Origin: Aureimonas ureilytica DSM 18598 = NBRC 106430
Lineage (GTDB): Bacteria; Pseudomonadota; Alphaproteobacteria; Rhizobiales; Rhizobiaceae
DNA: 64,000 nucleotides
NCBI RefSeq assembly: GCF_000382705.1
Contig: NZ_ARQE01000011.1
Span: forward strand, 1-64,000
Direction of reading: 5' to 3'
Below, one piece after another: positions 27,064 to 37,118 of the stretch. Position 1 is the first letter of the stretch; every line of letters begins with the position of its first letter. The position numbers and the translations under genes were made by a program. The notes beneath the pieces are model-generated. The model saw only the letters and a list, made by a program, of their open reading frames with translations, searched no databases and was not told the origin of the DNA.

Positions 27064-28944
27064 ATGCAGACTGACCCGTTCTCCCCCGCCCCCAACCCGA
27101 TCTCGGATCACGGTGTCATCGGGGACATGAACACGATCGCTCTCGTGGCGCCGGATGGGCGGATCGACTTCTTCTGCCATCCCAGCATCGATTCCCCCTC
27201 GCTGTTCTGTGGCCTGCTCGACACCGGCAAGGGCGGCGAGTTCCGCCTCTGGGCCGATGCCGAGGGGCTGACCTATCGGCAGATCTATCTGCCCGACACC
27301 AACATTCTCCTCACCCGCTTTCTCGGCAAGGAGGGGATCGGCGAGATCACCGATTTCATGCCGACCGACGGTTCGGGGCGCATCGTACGCCGCGCCAAGG
27401 CGATCATGGGGCCGATGCGCTTCCGGGTGGAGATCCGCCCCGCGCCCGAATACGGCGCGTCGAGCCCGAGCTTTCGCGCCGTGCCCGGCGGCTTTGCCGT
27501 GAGCTGGACCCGCGCCTCGGACGGCGGACGCGAGGAGGTCTTCTTCTATTCCTCGATCGAGCTGCGGCTCGAGAACGACACGATCACCGGCGCCGCCGAT
27601 CTGTCGGAGGACCAGTCGATCTATGTCGTGTTCTGTCCCGGCCGGGCCGAGGCGCCACCGATCGAGCCGGGCTACGCCCGCCGGGCCTTCTTCCAGACGC
27701 GCGAATTCTGGCATGGCTGGGTGCGGCAGGGGCGCTACCCGACCTTCTGGCGCGAACTCGTGGTGCGCTCGGCGCTGACCCTGAAGCTCCTCACCTCGGC
27801 GCGGCACGGCTCGATCGCGGCGGCCGGCACGTTCGGCCTGCCCGAGGTGATCGGCGGCGAGCGCAACTGGGACTATCGCTTCTGCTGGGTGCGCGACAGC
27901 GCCTTCACGCTCTACGCCCTGTCGCGGCTCAACTATTTCGACGAGGCCGAGACCTTCATCCACTTCCTGATGGAGCGCATCGTCGAGCCGCATGACGGCG
28001 CCGAGTCCGGCCTTCAGATCATGTATGCGATGGACGGAGCGGAGAAGCTGCCCGAAGTCTCGCTCGATCATCTGGCCGGCTATCGCGGCTCGCGACCCGT
28101 GCGCGTCGGCAACGCCGCCTATCGCCAGCGCCAGATGGACATCTACGGCGAGTTCATGGACGCGGTCTATATCGCGACCAAGGCGCGCGGAAAGCCGGCT
28201 TATGCGGTCTGGACCAAGCTCGCGCGACTGATGGACTGGCTCTGCGACCATTGGCACCTGCCCGACAAGGGCATCTGGGAAAGCCGGGGCGAGGACCGCG
28301 AATATCTCTCCTCGCGCCTCATGTGCTGGGTGGCGCTCGATCGCGGCATGAAGATCGCGGAGGGCCAGTCCCTGCCCGCCGACATCCAGCGCTGGCGCTC
28401 CGAGCGCGACGCGATCCAGCGCAGCATCATCGAGGAGTTCTGGAACAAGGAGCTCGGCGCCTTCACCCAGTTCAAGGGCTCCAAGACACTCGACGCGGTC
28501 GTTCTCCTGATGCCGCTCGTCAAGTTCATCAACCCACGCGACCAGATGTGGACCTCGACGCTGAAGGCCGTGCAGGCCAATCTCGTCCACGACTGCCTCG
28601 TGAAGCGCTACATCAACGCCGACGAGAACGACGACGGGCTGGAGGGCGAGGAAGGCTTCTTCACCATCTGCTCCTTCTGGTATGTCGAGGCCCTGGCGCG
28701 CTCGGGCTTCGTGGCCGAGGCGCGGCTTCTGTTCGAGAAGCTGCATTCCTACGCCAACCATCTCGGCCTGTATTCGGAGGAACTGTCCTCCTCGGGCGAC
28801 CATCTCGGCAATTTCCCGCAAGGGCTGACGCATCTGTCGCTGATCTCGGCCGCGATCTGGCTCGACCGCGCCCTGTCGTCCGATCGCGGCGACCCCGCCA
28901 ACATCTCCCATCAGATGATCGAGGACCCCGATGGCATCTACTGA
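27064..28944 (+). CDS. Glycoside hydrolase family 15 protein (glucoamylase/trehalase-like)
   Basis: A 626-residue GH15 protein. The N-terminal beta-sandwich (residues 15 to 240) is followed by the (alpha/alpha)6 barrel with the family segments GGERNWDYRFCWVRDSAF, LQIMYAMDG and GIWESRGEDREYLSSRLMCW, and a late EEGFFTICSFWYVEAL. Bacterial members hydrolyse alpha-glucosidic bonds in trehalose, maltooligosaccharides or related substrates; the exact substrate cannot be told. No signal peptide, so it is cytoplasmic. It overlaps the start of a glucose-dehydrogenase-like SDR gene by 14 bases, suggesting that glucose released here is oxidised by the partner. Confidence 0.88.
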   Translation: MQTDPFSPAPNPISDHGVIGDMNTIALVAPDGRIDFFCHPSIDSPSLFCGLLDTGKGGEFRLWADAEGLTYRQIYLPDTNILLTRFLGKEGIGEITDFMPTDGSGRIVRRAKAIMGPMRFRVEIRPAPEYGASSPSFRAVPGGFAVSWTRASDGGREEVFFYSSIELRLENDTITGAADLSEDQSIYVVFCPGRAEAPPIEPGYARRAFFQTREFWHGWVRQGRYPTFWRELVVRSALTLKLLTSARHGSIAAAGTFGLPEVIGGERNWDYRFCWVRDSAFTLYALSRLNYFDEAETFIHFLMERIVEPHDGAESGLQIMYAMDGAEKLPEVSLDHLAGYRGSRPVRVGNAAYRQRQMDIYGEFMDAVYIATKARGKPAYAVWTKLARLMDWLCDHWHLPDKGIWESRGEDREYLSSRLMCWVALDRGMKIAEGQSLPADIQRWRSERDAIQRSIIEEFWNKELGAFTQFKGSKTLDAVVLLMPLVKFINPRDQMWTSTLKAVQANLVHDCLVKRYINADENDDGLEGEEGFFTICSFWYVEALARSGFVAEARLLFEKLHSYANHLGLYSEELSSSGDHLGNFPQGLTHLSLISAAIWLDRALSSDRGDPANISHQMIEDPDGIY

Positions 28945-29746
28945 CCTCCACTCCCTCGCCGGACAGACGGCGCTCGTCACCGGCTCCTCCTCCGGCATCG
29001 GCGAAGCCATCGCGGTGGAACTCGCGCGGGCGGGCGCCGACATCGTCGTCAACTACCACGGCAAGCCCGAAAGCGCCGAGGACACGGTGAACAAGGTCAA
29101 GGCGCTCGGCCGGCGCGCCCTCGCCGTGCAGGCGGACGTCTCCTCCGAGGCGGACGTGATCGCGCTGTTCGACCAGGGCGAGGACGCGCTCGGGCCCCTC
29201 GACATCGTCGTCTCCAATGCCGGCCTGCAGCGCGATGGCGCGATCGCCGACATGTCGCTGGACGACTGGAACACGGTGATCTCGACCAATCTCACCGGCG
29301 GCTTTCTGGTCGGGCGGGAGGCGATCCGGCGCTTTCGCAAGAAGGGGATGCGCGAGGATGTCAGCCGCTCGCTCGGCAAGCTCCTGTTCGACAATTCGGT
29401 GCACCAGCGCATTCCCTGGGCCTTCCGCGTCAATTACGCGGCGTCCAAGGGCGGGCTCAAGCTCCTGATGGAATCGCTGGCGCAGGAGGTCGCGCACGAG
29501 AAGATCCGCGTCAACGCCGTCGCCCCCGGCGCCATCGCCACGGCGATCAACCAGTCCGAGCGCGAGAAGCCGGGCGGGCTCGAAGCCATGCTGAAGCTCA
29601 TCCCCTATGGCCGGGTCGGCGAGCCCGTGGATATCGGCCGCGTCGCCGCCTTCCTCGTGTCGGACGCCGCCGAATACATCACCGGCCAGACGCTGTTCGT
29701 CGATGGCGGCATGACGCTCTATCCGGGCTTTCGCGGCAACGGCTGA
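28931..29746 (+). CDS. SDR-family oxidoreductase, glucose 1-dehydrogenase-like
   Basis: A 271-residue classical short-chain dehydrogenase. The NAD(P)-binding motif is TGSSSGIG (Gly18 to Gly24), the fold motif NAG appears in VVSNAGLQRDG and the catalytic Tyr and Lys in NYAASKGG. The C-terminal GQTLFVDGGMTLYP is typical of glucose 1-dehydrogenases, hence the name. Unusual is an insertion of about 20 residues around REDVSRSLGKLLFDNSVHQR between the NAG and YxxxK regions. Start overlaps the GH15 gene by 14 bases. Substrate is inferred from the pairing. Confidence 0.85.
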   Translation: MASTDLHSLAGQTALVTGSSSGIGEAIAVELARAGADIVVNYHGKPESAEDTVNKVKALGRRALAVQADVSSEADVIALFDQGEDALGPLDIVVSNAGLQRDGAIADMSLDDWNTVISTNLTGGFLVGREAIRRFRKKGMREDVSRSLGKLLFDNSVHQRIPWAFRVNYAASKGGLKLLMESLAQEVAHEKIRVNAVAPGAIATAINQSEREKPGGLEAMLKLIPYGRVGEPVDIGRVAAFLVSDAAEYITGQTLFVDGGMTLYPGFRGNG

Positions 29747-29755
29747 CCGCCCAGC

Positions 29756-29787
29756 AAAAAAGGCGGCCCGGGAGGCCGCCTTTTTTG
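29756..29787. terminator. Bidirectional terminator between the SDR gene and trcR
   Basis: AAAAAAGGCGGCC and GGCCGCCTTTTTT arms form a perfect hairpin with A and T runs on both sides, ending both convergent genes. Confidence 0.92.
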
Positions 29788-29811
29788 GGATAATCCGACA
29801 ATGCCGAAGGG

Positions 29812-30510
29812 TCAGACGATCTCGTCTTCCTCGCCTTCCTCGGGCTCCGTGCGGCGCATGGAGGAGAGCTTGGCGAAGACGGCGGCGGCATCCAGTTCCT
29901 CGTCCTCGCGCGGGGCGGGACGGTAGTTCTGGGTCTGCGCGGCCGACAGAAGACGCTCCTCCTCGGCGAGTTCCTCGGGACGGGGCATGCCGCGCGAGGC
30001 CTTCTCGACTTCGAGATCGAGGTCGATCTGCGAGCAGAGGCCGAGCGTCACCGGGTCCATCGGCTGAAGGTTGGCCGAGTTCCAGTGCGTGCGCTCGCGG
30101 ATCTGCTCGATCGTGTGCTTGGTCGTGCCAACGAGGCGCGAGATCGCGTTGTCCTTCAGCTCGGGATGGTTGCGCACCAGCCAGAGAATGGCGTTCGGGC
30201 GATCCTGGCGCTTGGAAACGGGCGTGTAGCGCGGTCCCTTGCGCTTGGCCTCGGGAACGCGAACCTTGGGCGGCGCGAGCTTCAGCTTGTGGCGCGGGTC
30301 CTTCTCGGCGCGCACGATCTCGTCGCGCGTCAGCTGTCCCGTGATGATCGGGTCCATGCCCTTGATGCCCTGCGCCGCCTCGCCGTCCGCGATCGCCTTC
30401 ACTTCGAGCGGATGCAGCGTGCAGAATTCCGCGATCTGTTCGAACGACAGCGAGGTGTTGTCCACCAGCCAGACGGCCGTGGCCTTCGGCATCAGGAGCT
30501 GCTGAGCCAT
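29812..30510 (-). CDS. trcR: Cell-cycle transcriptional regulator TrcR (DUF1013)
   Basis: A 232-residue DUF1013 protein. It begins MAQQLLMPKATAVWLVDNTS, continues with a helix-turn-helix-like SFEQIAEFCTLHPLEVKAIA and a second one in NAISRLVGTTKHTIEQIRER, and ends in an acidic tail. DUF1013 proteins are restricted to alphaproteobacteria; TrcR has been linked to RNA polymerase and cell-cycle gene expression. The start ATG 30510 gives the usual length. The gene is alone on its strand between two terminators. Confidence 0.88.
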   Translation of the reverse strand: MAQQLLMPKATAVWLVDNTSLSFEQIAEFCTLHPLEVKAIADGEAAQGIKGMDPIITGQLTRDEIVRAEKDPRHKLKLAPPKVRVPEAKRKGPRYTPVSKRQDRPNAILWLVRNHPELKDNAISRLVGTTKHTIEQIRERTHWNSANLQPMDPVTLGLCSQIDLDLEVEKASRGMPRPEELAEEERLLSAAQTQNYRPAPREDEELDAAAVFAKLSSMRRTEPEEGEEDEIV

Positions 30511-30636
30511 GGGTAATAGTCTCCTAGTGGCCCACCCGGAGGAGCAGGCTGTGGTCATGCCACGAATGCGGGAATTAACGCGAACTATAAGGGCTCCGTC
30601 CCGCGTTCGCAAGGAAGTCCGATGCTTGGGGGCGGA

Positions 30637-31647
30637 CTATCGCCCTTCGGGAAGGAGCACGAGCTTGCCGATATGGTCGCGCTCCATGTGCCGGTGCGCT
30701 TCGGCCGCCTCGCGCAGCGGGTAGGTCGCCTCGATCAGGGGTTTGACGCGGCCCGATTCGAGAAGCGGCCAGACATGGGCCTGAAGATCGGCGGCGAGCG
30801 CCGCCTTGAAGGCGTGGTCGCGCGCCCGGAGCGTGGAGCCGGTGAGATGAAGCCGCTTCTGCATCACGAGGTTGAGATCGATCTCGACCCTGGCGCCCTG
30901 AAGAAAGGCGATCTGCACGATGCGCCCGTCGCTCGCCGCCGCCTGGAGATTGCGGTTCGTGTAGTCGCCGCCCACCATGTCGAGCGTGAGGTCGGCGCCG
31001 CGCCCGTCGCGCCAGGTCTTCAAGCTCGCGACGAAATCGTCCTCGCGGTAGTTGATCGCGAGATCGGCGCCGAGCCGACGCGCGGCCTCGGCCTTGTCGG
31101 CGCTGCCCACCGTGGTCGCGACATGCGCGCCCAAAGCGTGGGCGAGCTGGATCGCCGTCGTGCCGATGCCCGACGTGCCGCCGTGAACGAGGAAGGTCTC
31201 GCCCTCCCGCAAGGCGCCGCGCTGGAAGACATTGTGCCAGACGGTGAGGAAGGTTTCGGGCACGGCGGCGGCTTCCGCAAAGCCGAGGCCGCTCGGCACG
31301 GGCAAGGCGCTGCCCGCGTCCGCCAGCGCATAGTCGGCATATCCGCCGCCCGGCAGGAGCGCCATGACACGGTCGCCCTCGCGCCAGTTCGCGACGCCCT
31401 CGCCCAAGGCGGCGACGCGGCCGGCGACTTCGAGCCCCGGCCAGTCCGGCGCGCCGGCGGGCGCGGGATAGGCGCCCTTGCGCTGGAGAATGTCGGGCCG
31501 ATTCACACCCGCCGCGTGAACCTCGATCAGGATCTGCCCCGCGCCGGGCCGAGGCACGCTCGCTTCGCGCGGCACCAGCACCTCCGGCCCGCCATGGCCG
31601 TTGAGGGCGACGATCGTCATCTGATCCGGCAGGCTCATGGGCTTCAC
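30637..31647 (-). CDS. NAD(P)H quinone oxidoreductase, zinc-free alcohol dehydrogenase superfamily
   Basis: A 336-residue medium-chain reductase of the quinone oxidoreductase/PIG3 type. Family features are VHAAGVNRPDILQRKGAYP, the Rossmann loop VHGGTSGIGTTAIQLA, NYREDDF and DMVGGDYTNRNLQA; no zinc ligands are seen. It reduces quinones or related carbonyls with NADPH. Starts at 31647, 31638 or 31620 are all possible. It is divergent from the region that holds a candidate small RNA and rcdA. Confidence 0.88.
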   Translation of the reverse strand: MKPMSLPDQMTIVALNGHGGPEVLVPREASVPRPGAGQILIEVHAAGVNRPDILQRKGAYPAPAGAPDWPGLEVAGRVAALGEGVANWREGDRVMALLPGGGYADYALADAGSALPVPSGLGFAEAAAVPETFLTVWHNVFQRGALREGETFLVHGGTSGIGTTAIQLAHALGAHVATTVGSADKAEAARRLGADLAINYREDDFVASLKTWRDGRGADLTLDMVGGDYTNRNLQAAASDGRIVQIAFLQGARVEIDLNLVMQKRLHLTGSTLRARDHAFKAALAADLQAHVWPLLESGRVKPLIEATYPLREAAEAHRHMERDHIGKLVLLPEGR

Positions 31648-31679
31648 CCCTTTTCTCGTCTCGGTCCGCTAAGGATAGG

Positions 31680-31828
31680 GTCTTGAGACGAGTGTCGAGG
31701 CGCTAACGGCTCATTTACCGCATTCGATTAAAACTGTGGGTGTCCAATTCGTTGGATGGCGACCCTGATGGTTGTCGACGTCTCCCTGTTGAAACTTGAA
31801 AGAGCCGCCCCGTGCGGCTCTCTTTTTT
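31680..31828 (+). ncRNA. Candidate small RNA ending in an orphan terminator
   Basis: The 350 bases between the oxidoreductase gene and rcdA hold no supportable protein gene on the plus strand upstream of 31800, yet at 31800 to 31828 there is a perfect terminator: arms AGAGCCGC and GCGGCTCT, loop CCCGT, then six T residues. Just before it lies GTCTCCCTGTTGAAACTTG, whose CTCCC could pair with ribosome binding sites. Together this suggests a short plus-strand transcript. The 5' end is a guess; a tiny frame starting at 31757 is the alternative. A TTAACCAA element at 31871, close to a CtrA half-site, follows and may belong to rcdA. Confidence 0.35.
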
Positions 31829-31997
31829 CCAGGCGTGCGCCCGAAGCGGCGCATCTATGGCGAACGCGCGTTAACCAATTCGGTGCGAAGCGGCTTGCAC
31901 GCGGTCGAGCTTGCGTAGAGGATTCCGGTCAACAGGCTGGCCGGCATTATGCCGCGCGGGCCGTGCAACGATTCTTGCTCAGGCTGGTTATCTCCGC

Positions 31998-32522
31998 ATG
32001 TCACAGAAGCCATCCGATCAGACCTCGTTCCAAACCGTGCGGATCGCCGAACGCCTCGCCTTTTCGGCGTCGTTCCAGCCGATCTTCGATGCTGGAATGA
32101 ATCTGGTCGATGAAACCGCCGCCTATCTCGACGGAGACGGGCGCCGGGACGTGAAGACCCTGTCGCGCGGCGCAGCGACGCTTTACGCCGCCGAATCCAT
32201 GCGCCTGACGACACGCCTCATGCAGGTCGCCTCCTGGCTCCTTCTCCAGCGCGCGGCCAACCAGGGTGACATGTCCCGGTCGCAGGTCGAGGCGGAAAAG
32301 GGCAAGGTGCGCCTCGACAGCAGCGCCGAGGGCGTCGATTCGCCCTTCTACGACGAGTTGCCCGAGAGCTTCCGCGACATCGTGGAGCGCGCGCTTCTTC
32401 TGGAGCGCCGCATCGCCATGCTGGACCGCGAAATCTACGGCTCGCCTGCCCCGGTGGAGACGGTCGCCCCCAATCCGGTCGGCCAGCAGATCGACCTCCT
32501 GCGCACCGCCTTCGCGATGTAA
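31998..32522 (+). CDS. rcdA: RcdA-like protein (DUF1465), regulator of CtrA degradation
   Basis: A 174-residue DUF1465 protein. It begins MSQKPSDQTSF and has the conserved helical region VDETAAYLDGDGRRD, LYAAESMRLTTRLMQVASWLL and FRDIVERALLLERRIAMLDRE. In Caulobacter RcdA is an adaptor that delivers CtrA and other substrates to ClpXP at the cell pole. The start at 31998 gives family length. A hairpin terminator follows 28 bases after the stop. Confidence 0.88.
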   Translation: MSQKPSDQTSFQTVRIAERLAFSASFQPIFDAGMNLVDETAAYLDGDGRRDVKTLSRGAATLYAAESMRLTTRLMQVASWLLLQRAANQGDMSRSQVEAEKGKVRLDSSAEGVDSPFYDELPESFRDIVERALLLERRIAMLDREIYGSPAPVETVAPNPVGQQIDLLRTAFAM

Positions 32523-32549
32523 CGCGAGTTCCCCATTCCATTCGAACGC

Positions 32550-32585
32550 AGCGCCGTCGGAGCCCTTCCGGCGGCGCTTTTTCGT
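32550..32585 (+). terminator. Terminator of rcdA
   Basis: Hairpin AGCGCCG to CGGCGCT with a loop of about 15 bases (partly paired CGGAG/CTTCCG) and a T run after it. Confidence 0.75.
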
Positions 32586-32622
32586 GCCGTGTGCGCGCGT
32601 TGCGCGACGGCGGGCAGGCAAC

Positions 32623-32650
32623 AAAAAACCCGGCGCGACGGCCGGGTTTC
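32623..32650 (-). terminator. Terminator of rpmE
   Basis: On the minus strand AAACCCGGCCG and CGCCGGGTTT form the stem, followed by TTTTT; it ends rpmE transcription 30 bases after the stop. Confidence 0.85.
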
Positions 32651-32679
32651 CTGCGATCCGAAACGGATGGGCGTCGGGC

Positions 32680-32901
32680 TTAGATGCCGAGGCCTTCGTA
32701 GCGCTTCTTGAAGCGCGACACGCGGCCGCCGCGATCCAGCATCTGCTGGTTGCCGCCGGTCCAGGCCGGGTGGCTGGTCGGGTCGATGTCGAGGTTCAGC
32801 TTGTCGCCGGCCGAGCCGTAGGTCGAGCGGGTCTGGTACTCGGTGCCGTTGGTCATCACGACGGTGATGGTGTGGTAGTCGGGGTGGATTTTCTGCTTCA
32901 T
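32680..32901 (-). CDS. rpmE: 50S ribosomal protein L31 (bL31), zinc-free type
   Basis: A 73-residue bL31: [19 protein letters not shown] at the start, [19 protein letters not shown] in the middle and FKKRYEGLG at the end. It has no cysteine at all, so it is the C-minus type that does not bind zinc. It bridges the ribosomal subunits through the central protuberance. Alone on the minus strand with its own terminator, divergent from the ABC exporter gene. Confidence 0.96.
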   Translation of the reverse strand: MKQKIHPDYHTITVVMTNGTEYQTRSTYGSAGDKLNLDIDPTSHPAWTGGNQQMLDRGGRVSRFKKRYEGLGI

Positions 32902-33072
32902 GATGTCCTCACAGCCGATAACGCGCTCGCACTCACCAAGTCCTTCGGGCCTTTCCCAAGCGCGGGAACGGGCCGTTCGGGCCGGAATGAGGAGCGCGAT
33001 CGCTTTCAAATTCAAGGGCGAGCCTATACATGAGGGGCCGATAGCGCACAAGGCCGCAAAGGCGATCCGATC

Positions 33073-34884
<1,812 letters not shown>

Positions 34885-34897
34885 CGAAGGCGGGCTC

Positions 34898-35926
34898 TCA
34901 GCGCTCGGTCAGCTTCAGCTCGATGCGCCGGTTGCGCGCGCGCGAGTCCGCGTCGTTGCCGGCGACGAGCGGCTGGAACTCGCCAAAGCCCGTCGCGGCG
35001 AGGCGCTGCGGCGGCACGCCGGCCGACACGAGAAAGCGCACCACGGCGGCGGCGCGCGCGCTGGAGAGCTGCCAATTGTCGGCAAAGCGCCCGCTGCTGA
35101 CCGGCACGTTGTCGGTGTGGCCATCGACGCGGATGATCCAGTTGATGTCCGAGGGGATTTCGCGGTTGAGCTGGATGATCGCCTCGGCGAGCTTGCGCAT
35201 CTCGTCCTGCCCCGCCGCCTGCAGCACGTCGGAGCCCGACGAGAACAGCACCTCGGACTGGAACACGAAGCGATCGCCGACGATGCGGATATTGTCGCGA
35301 TCGGCCAGGATCTCGCGCAGGCGACCGAAGAAGTCGGAGCGGTAGCGCGCCAGTTCCTGCACCCGCTGCGCCAGCGCCACGTTCAGCCTTCGGCCGAGAT
35401 CGGCGATCTGCACCTGCGATTCGCGGTCGCGATTTTCCGACGCGCCGAGCGCGTCTTCCAGCGCCGCGATCTGCTGGCGCAGCGCCGACAATTGCTGGTT
35501 CAGGAGGTCGATCTGCGCGCGCGCCTGCGCCGACACGCGCTGCTCGCTCTGCACCTGCGCCTGCAACTCGCCGACCGTGGCGCCGCCCGCGCCAGGCGCC
35601 GCCGCGCGGCCCTCGTCCAGCGCCGCCTGAAGGCGCGTGCGCTCGGTTTCGGCGCCGGCGAGCGAGGCGCGCAGCGCCGCGATCTGGTCCTGGAAGTCGC
35701 CGGACTGGGCCCGCTCCAGCGCCAGAAGCTGGTTCAACTCGGCGATCTGCGCGTTGAGCCGGCCGAGAACCGTGTCGCGGCCCGACAGGTCGCGGCTGAG
35801 AAGAAACTGCGCGATCACGAAGACCGACAGAAGGAACATGATGGCGAGAAGGAGCGTCGACAGGGCGTCCACGAAGCCCGGCCAGTAATCGACCTCCCGG
35901 CGCTGGCGGCGGCGCGACAGGGCCAC
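34898..35926 (-). CDS. MotB/OmpA-like peptidoglycan-binding membrane protein
   Basis: A 342-residue protein: one membrane segment near residues 18 to 45 ([20 protein letters not shown]), a long coiled coil (about 50 to 195) and a C-terminal OmpA-like domain (220 to 340) with [13 protein letters not shown] and [14 protein letters not shown], which binds peptidoglycan. It follows the MotA-like gene by four bases and surely works with it as a proton-driven stator-like pair. No flagellar genes are near, so a flagellar role is unlikely; cell-envelope function is inferred. Confidence 0.85.
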   Translation of the reverse strand: MALSRRRQRREVDYWPGFVDALSTLLLAIMFLLSVFVIAQFLLSRDLSGRDTVLGRLNAQIAELNQLLALERAQSGDFQDQIAALRASLAGAETERTRLQAALDEGRAAAPGAGGATVGELQAQVQSEQRVSAQARAQIDLLNQQLSALRQQIAALEDALGASENRDRESQVQIADLGRRLNVALAQRVQELARYRSDFFGRLREILADRDNIRIVGDRFVFQSEVLFSSGSDVLQAAGQDEMRKLAEAIIQLNREIPSDINWIIRVDGHTDNVPVSSGRFADNWQLSSARAAAVVRFLVSAGVPPQRLAATGFGEFQPLVAGNDADSRARNRRIELKLTER

Positions 35927-35930
35927 GGCG

Positions 35931-36965
35931 TCAGGTCCGCTCGGCTTCGGACAGGGAATGGTTCAGGCGGTCGAGCGCGCGGCGCATCTCGCGCTGCTCG
36001 TCGGCCTGCGCTTCCACGAAGTCGCGCAGCATCTGCTGCTCGCCGCGCATGTGCTGGACGAGGCCCTGAATGCTTTCGGCCAGACTCGCCATGGCCGCGC
36101 TGGTGCGCGGCAGGTTGCTTTGTTCCAGCACGAGCCGGTTGATCCGGTCGGCCAGGACGCGGAACTCCTCCGCCCCGTTCGGCACGTTGGGCAGAACCGA
36201 GAGCGTGCCGGGCATCTCCGCCTCGAAGGTCAGGAGGTCTTCCAGCTCGGTGTAGAAGCGGTTCTGCGCGCGGCCGACCTGAAGGTCGAGAAAGCCGAGG
36301 ACGAGCGAGCCGCTGAGACCGAAGAGCGAGGAGGAGAAGGCCGTGCCCATGCCCGACAGGGGAGCGGACAGCCCGTTCTTGACGGAATCGAGAACGGTGG
36401 CCGCATCGCCGGCCGCCGGGTCGAGCGACTGGATCGTCGTCGTGATCGAGCCGATCGTGGTCAGAAGGCCCCAGAACGTGCCGAGAAGGCCGAGGAAGAC
36501 GAGAAGCCCGACGAGGTAGCGGGACATGTCGCGCGCTTCGTCCAGCCGGGCCGCGACCGAATCGAGGATCGTGCGCCCGGCCGAGAGCGACAGGCGCGGA
36601 CGGCCGCGCCGCCCCTGCATCATGGCTTCCATCGGCGAGAGAAGCACGGGATGGCGCGTGCGCCCGCCGCGCGCGACCTCGCCGTCGCGCAGGCCGTTCA
36701 CCCAGCGCACCTCGCGCGCGATCTTCAGGATCTGCCCGAGCGACAGGAGGACGCCGATCACGAGAACGCCGAGAATCAGCCCGTTCAGCCCGGGATTGGT
36801 GAAGAAGGCCTGATAGACCTGCCGGCCGAGGATCAGCGCCACGAAGCCGGCGAGCGCCAGGAACACGAGCATCACGCCGAGAAAGACTAGCGGACTGCTC
36901 AACGGCTCCGCCTGAGGGGGAGCCGCCTGGGGCGGCGTTTCGGGCGAAGGAGAATGAACCTGCAT
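35931..36965 (-). CDS. MotA/TolQ/ExbB-like proton channel protein
   Basis: A 344-residue membrane protein. The N-terminal segments at about 28 to 50 and 70 to 100 are followed by a cytoplasmic part and the two TolQ-type segments around YLVGLLVFLGLLGTFWGLLTT and FSSSLFGLSGSLVLGFLDL. The pattern GLLGTFWGL is the family mark. It is transcribed just ahead of the MotB-like partner. The gene pair is widespread in Rhizobiales outside motility clusters; the job is unknown. Confidence 0.85.
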   Translation of the reverse strand: MQVHSPSPETPPQAAPPQAEPLSSPLVFLGVMLVFLALAGFVALILGRQVYQAFFTNPGLNGLILGVLVIGVLLSLGQILKIAREVRWVNGLRDGEVARGGRTRHPVLLSPMEAMMQGRRGRPRLSLSAGRTILDSVAARLDEARDMSRYLVGLLVFLGLLGTFWGLLTTIGSITTTIQSLDPAAGDAATVLDSVKNGLSAPLSGMGTAFSSSLFGLSGSLVLGFLDLQVGRAQNRFYTELEDLLTFEAEMPGTLSVLPNVPNGAEEFRVLADRINRLVLEQSNLPRTSAAMASLAESIQGLVQHMRGEQQMLRDFVEAQADEQREMRRALDRLNHSLSEAERT

Positions 36966-37118
36966 GACGCCTCATCCGCTGGCCCGGCGGTGGAGCGCCG
37001 CGCGGCAGAACCCGGAACGGTGGAGGCTTCTTCTAACCCGCCCGGCGAGCGAGCGCCAGCAAATGTGGCGCCCGCTCAAGCACTTGATGAATCGGGAGGC
37101 GCGGGGCGCGCCGCCGTC

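Noticed and set aside
26845-29052. 735-codon minus-strand open frame opposite the GH15 gene
   Set aside because: The plus-strand GH15 product has full family motifs; the antisense product has none.
34898-36965. Zorya-type defence genes (ZorA/ZorB resemble MotA/MotB)
   Set aside because: No ZorC, ZorD or ZorE-like gene is next to the pair; neighbours are core genes (ABC exporter, suhB). The pair is of a type I know as common in Rhizobiales genomes.
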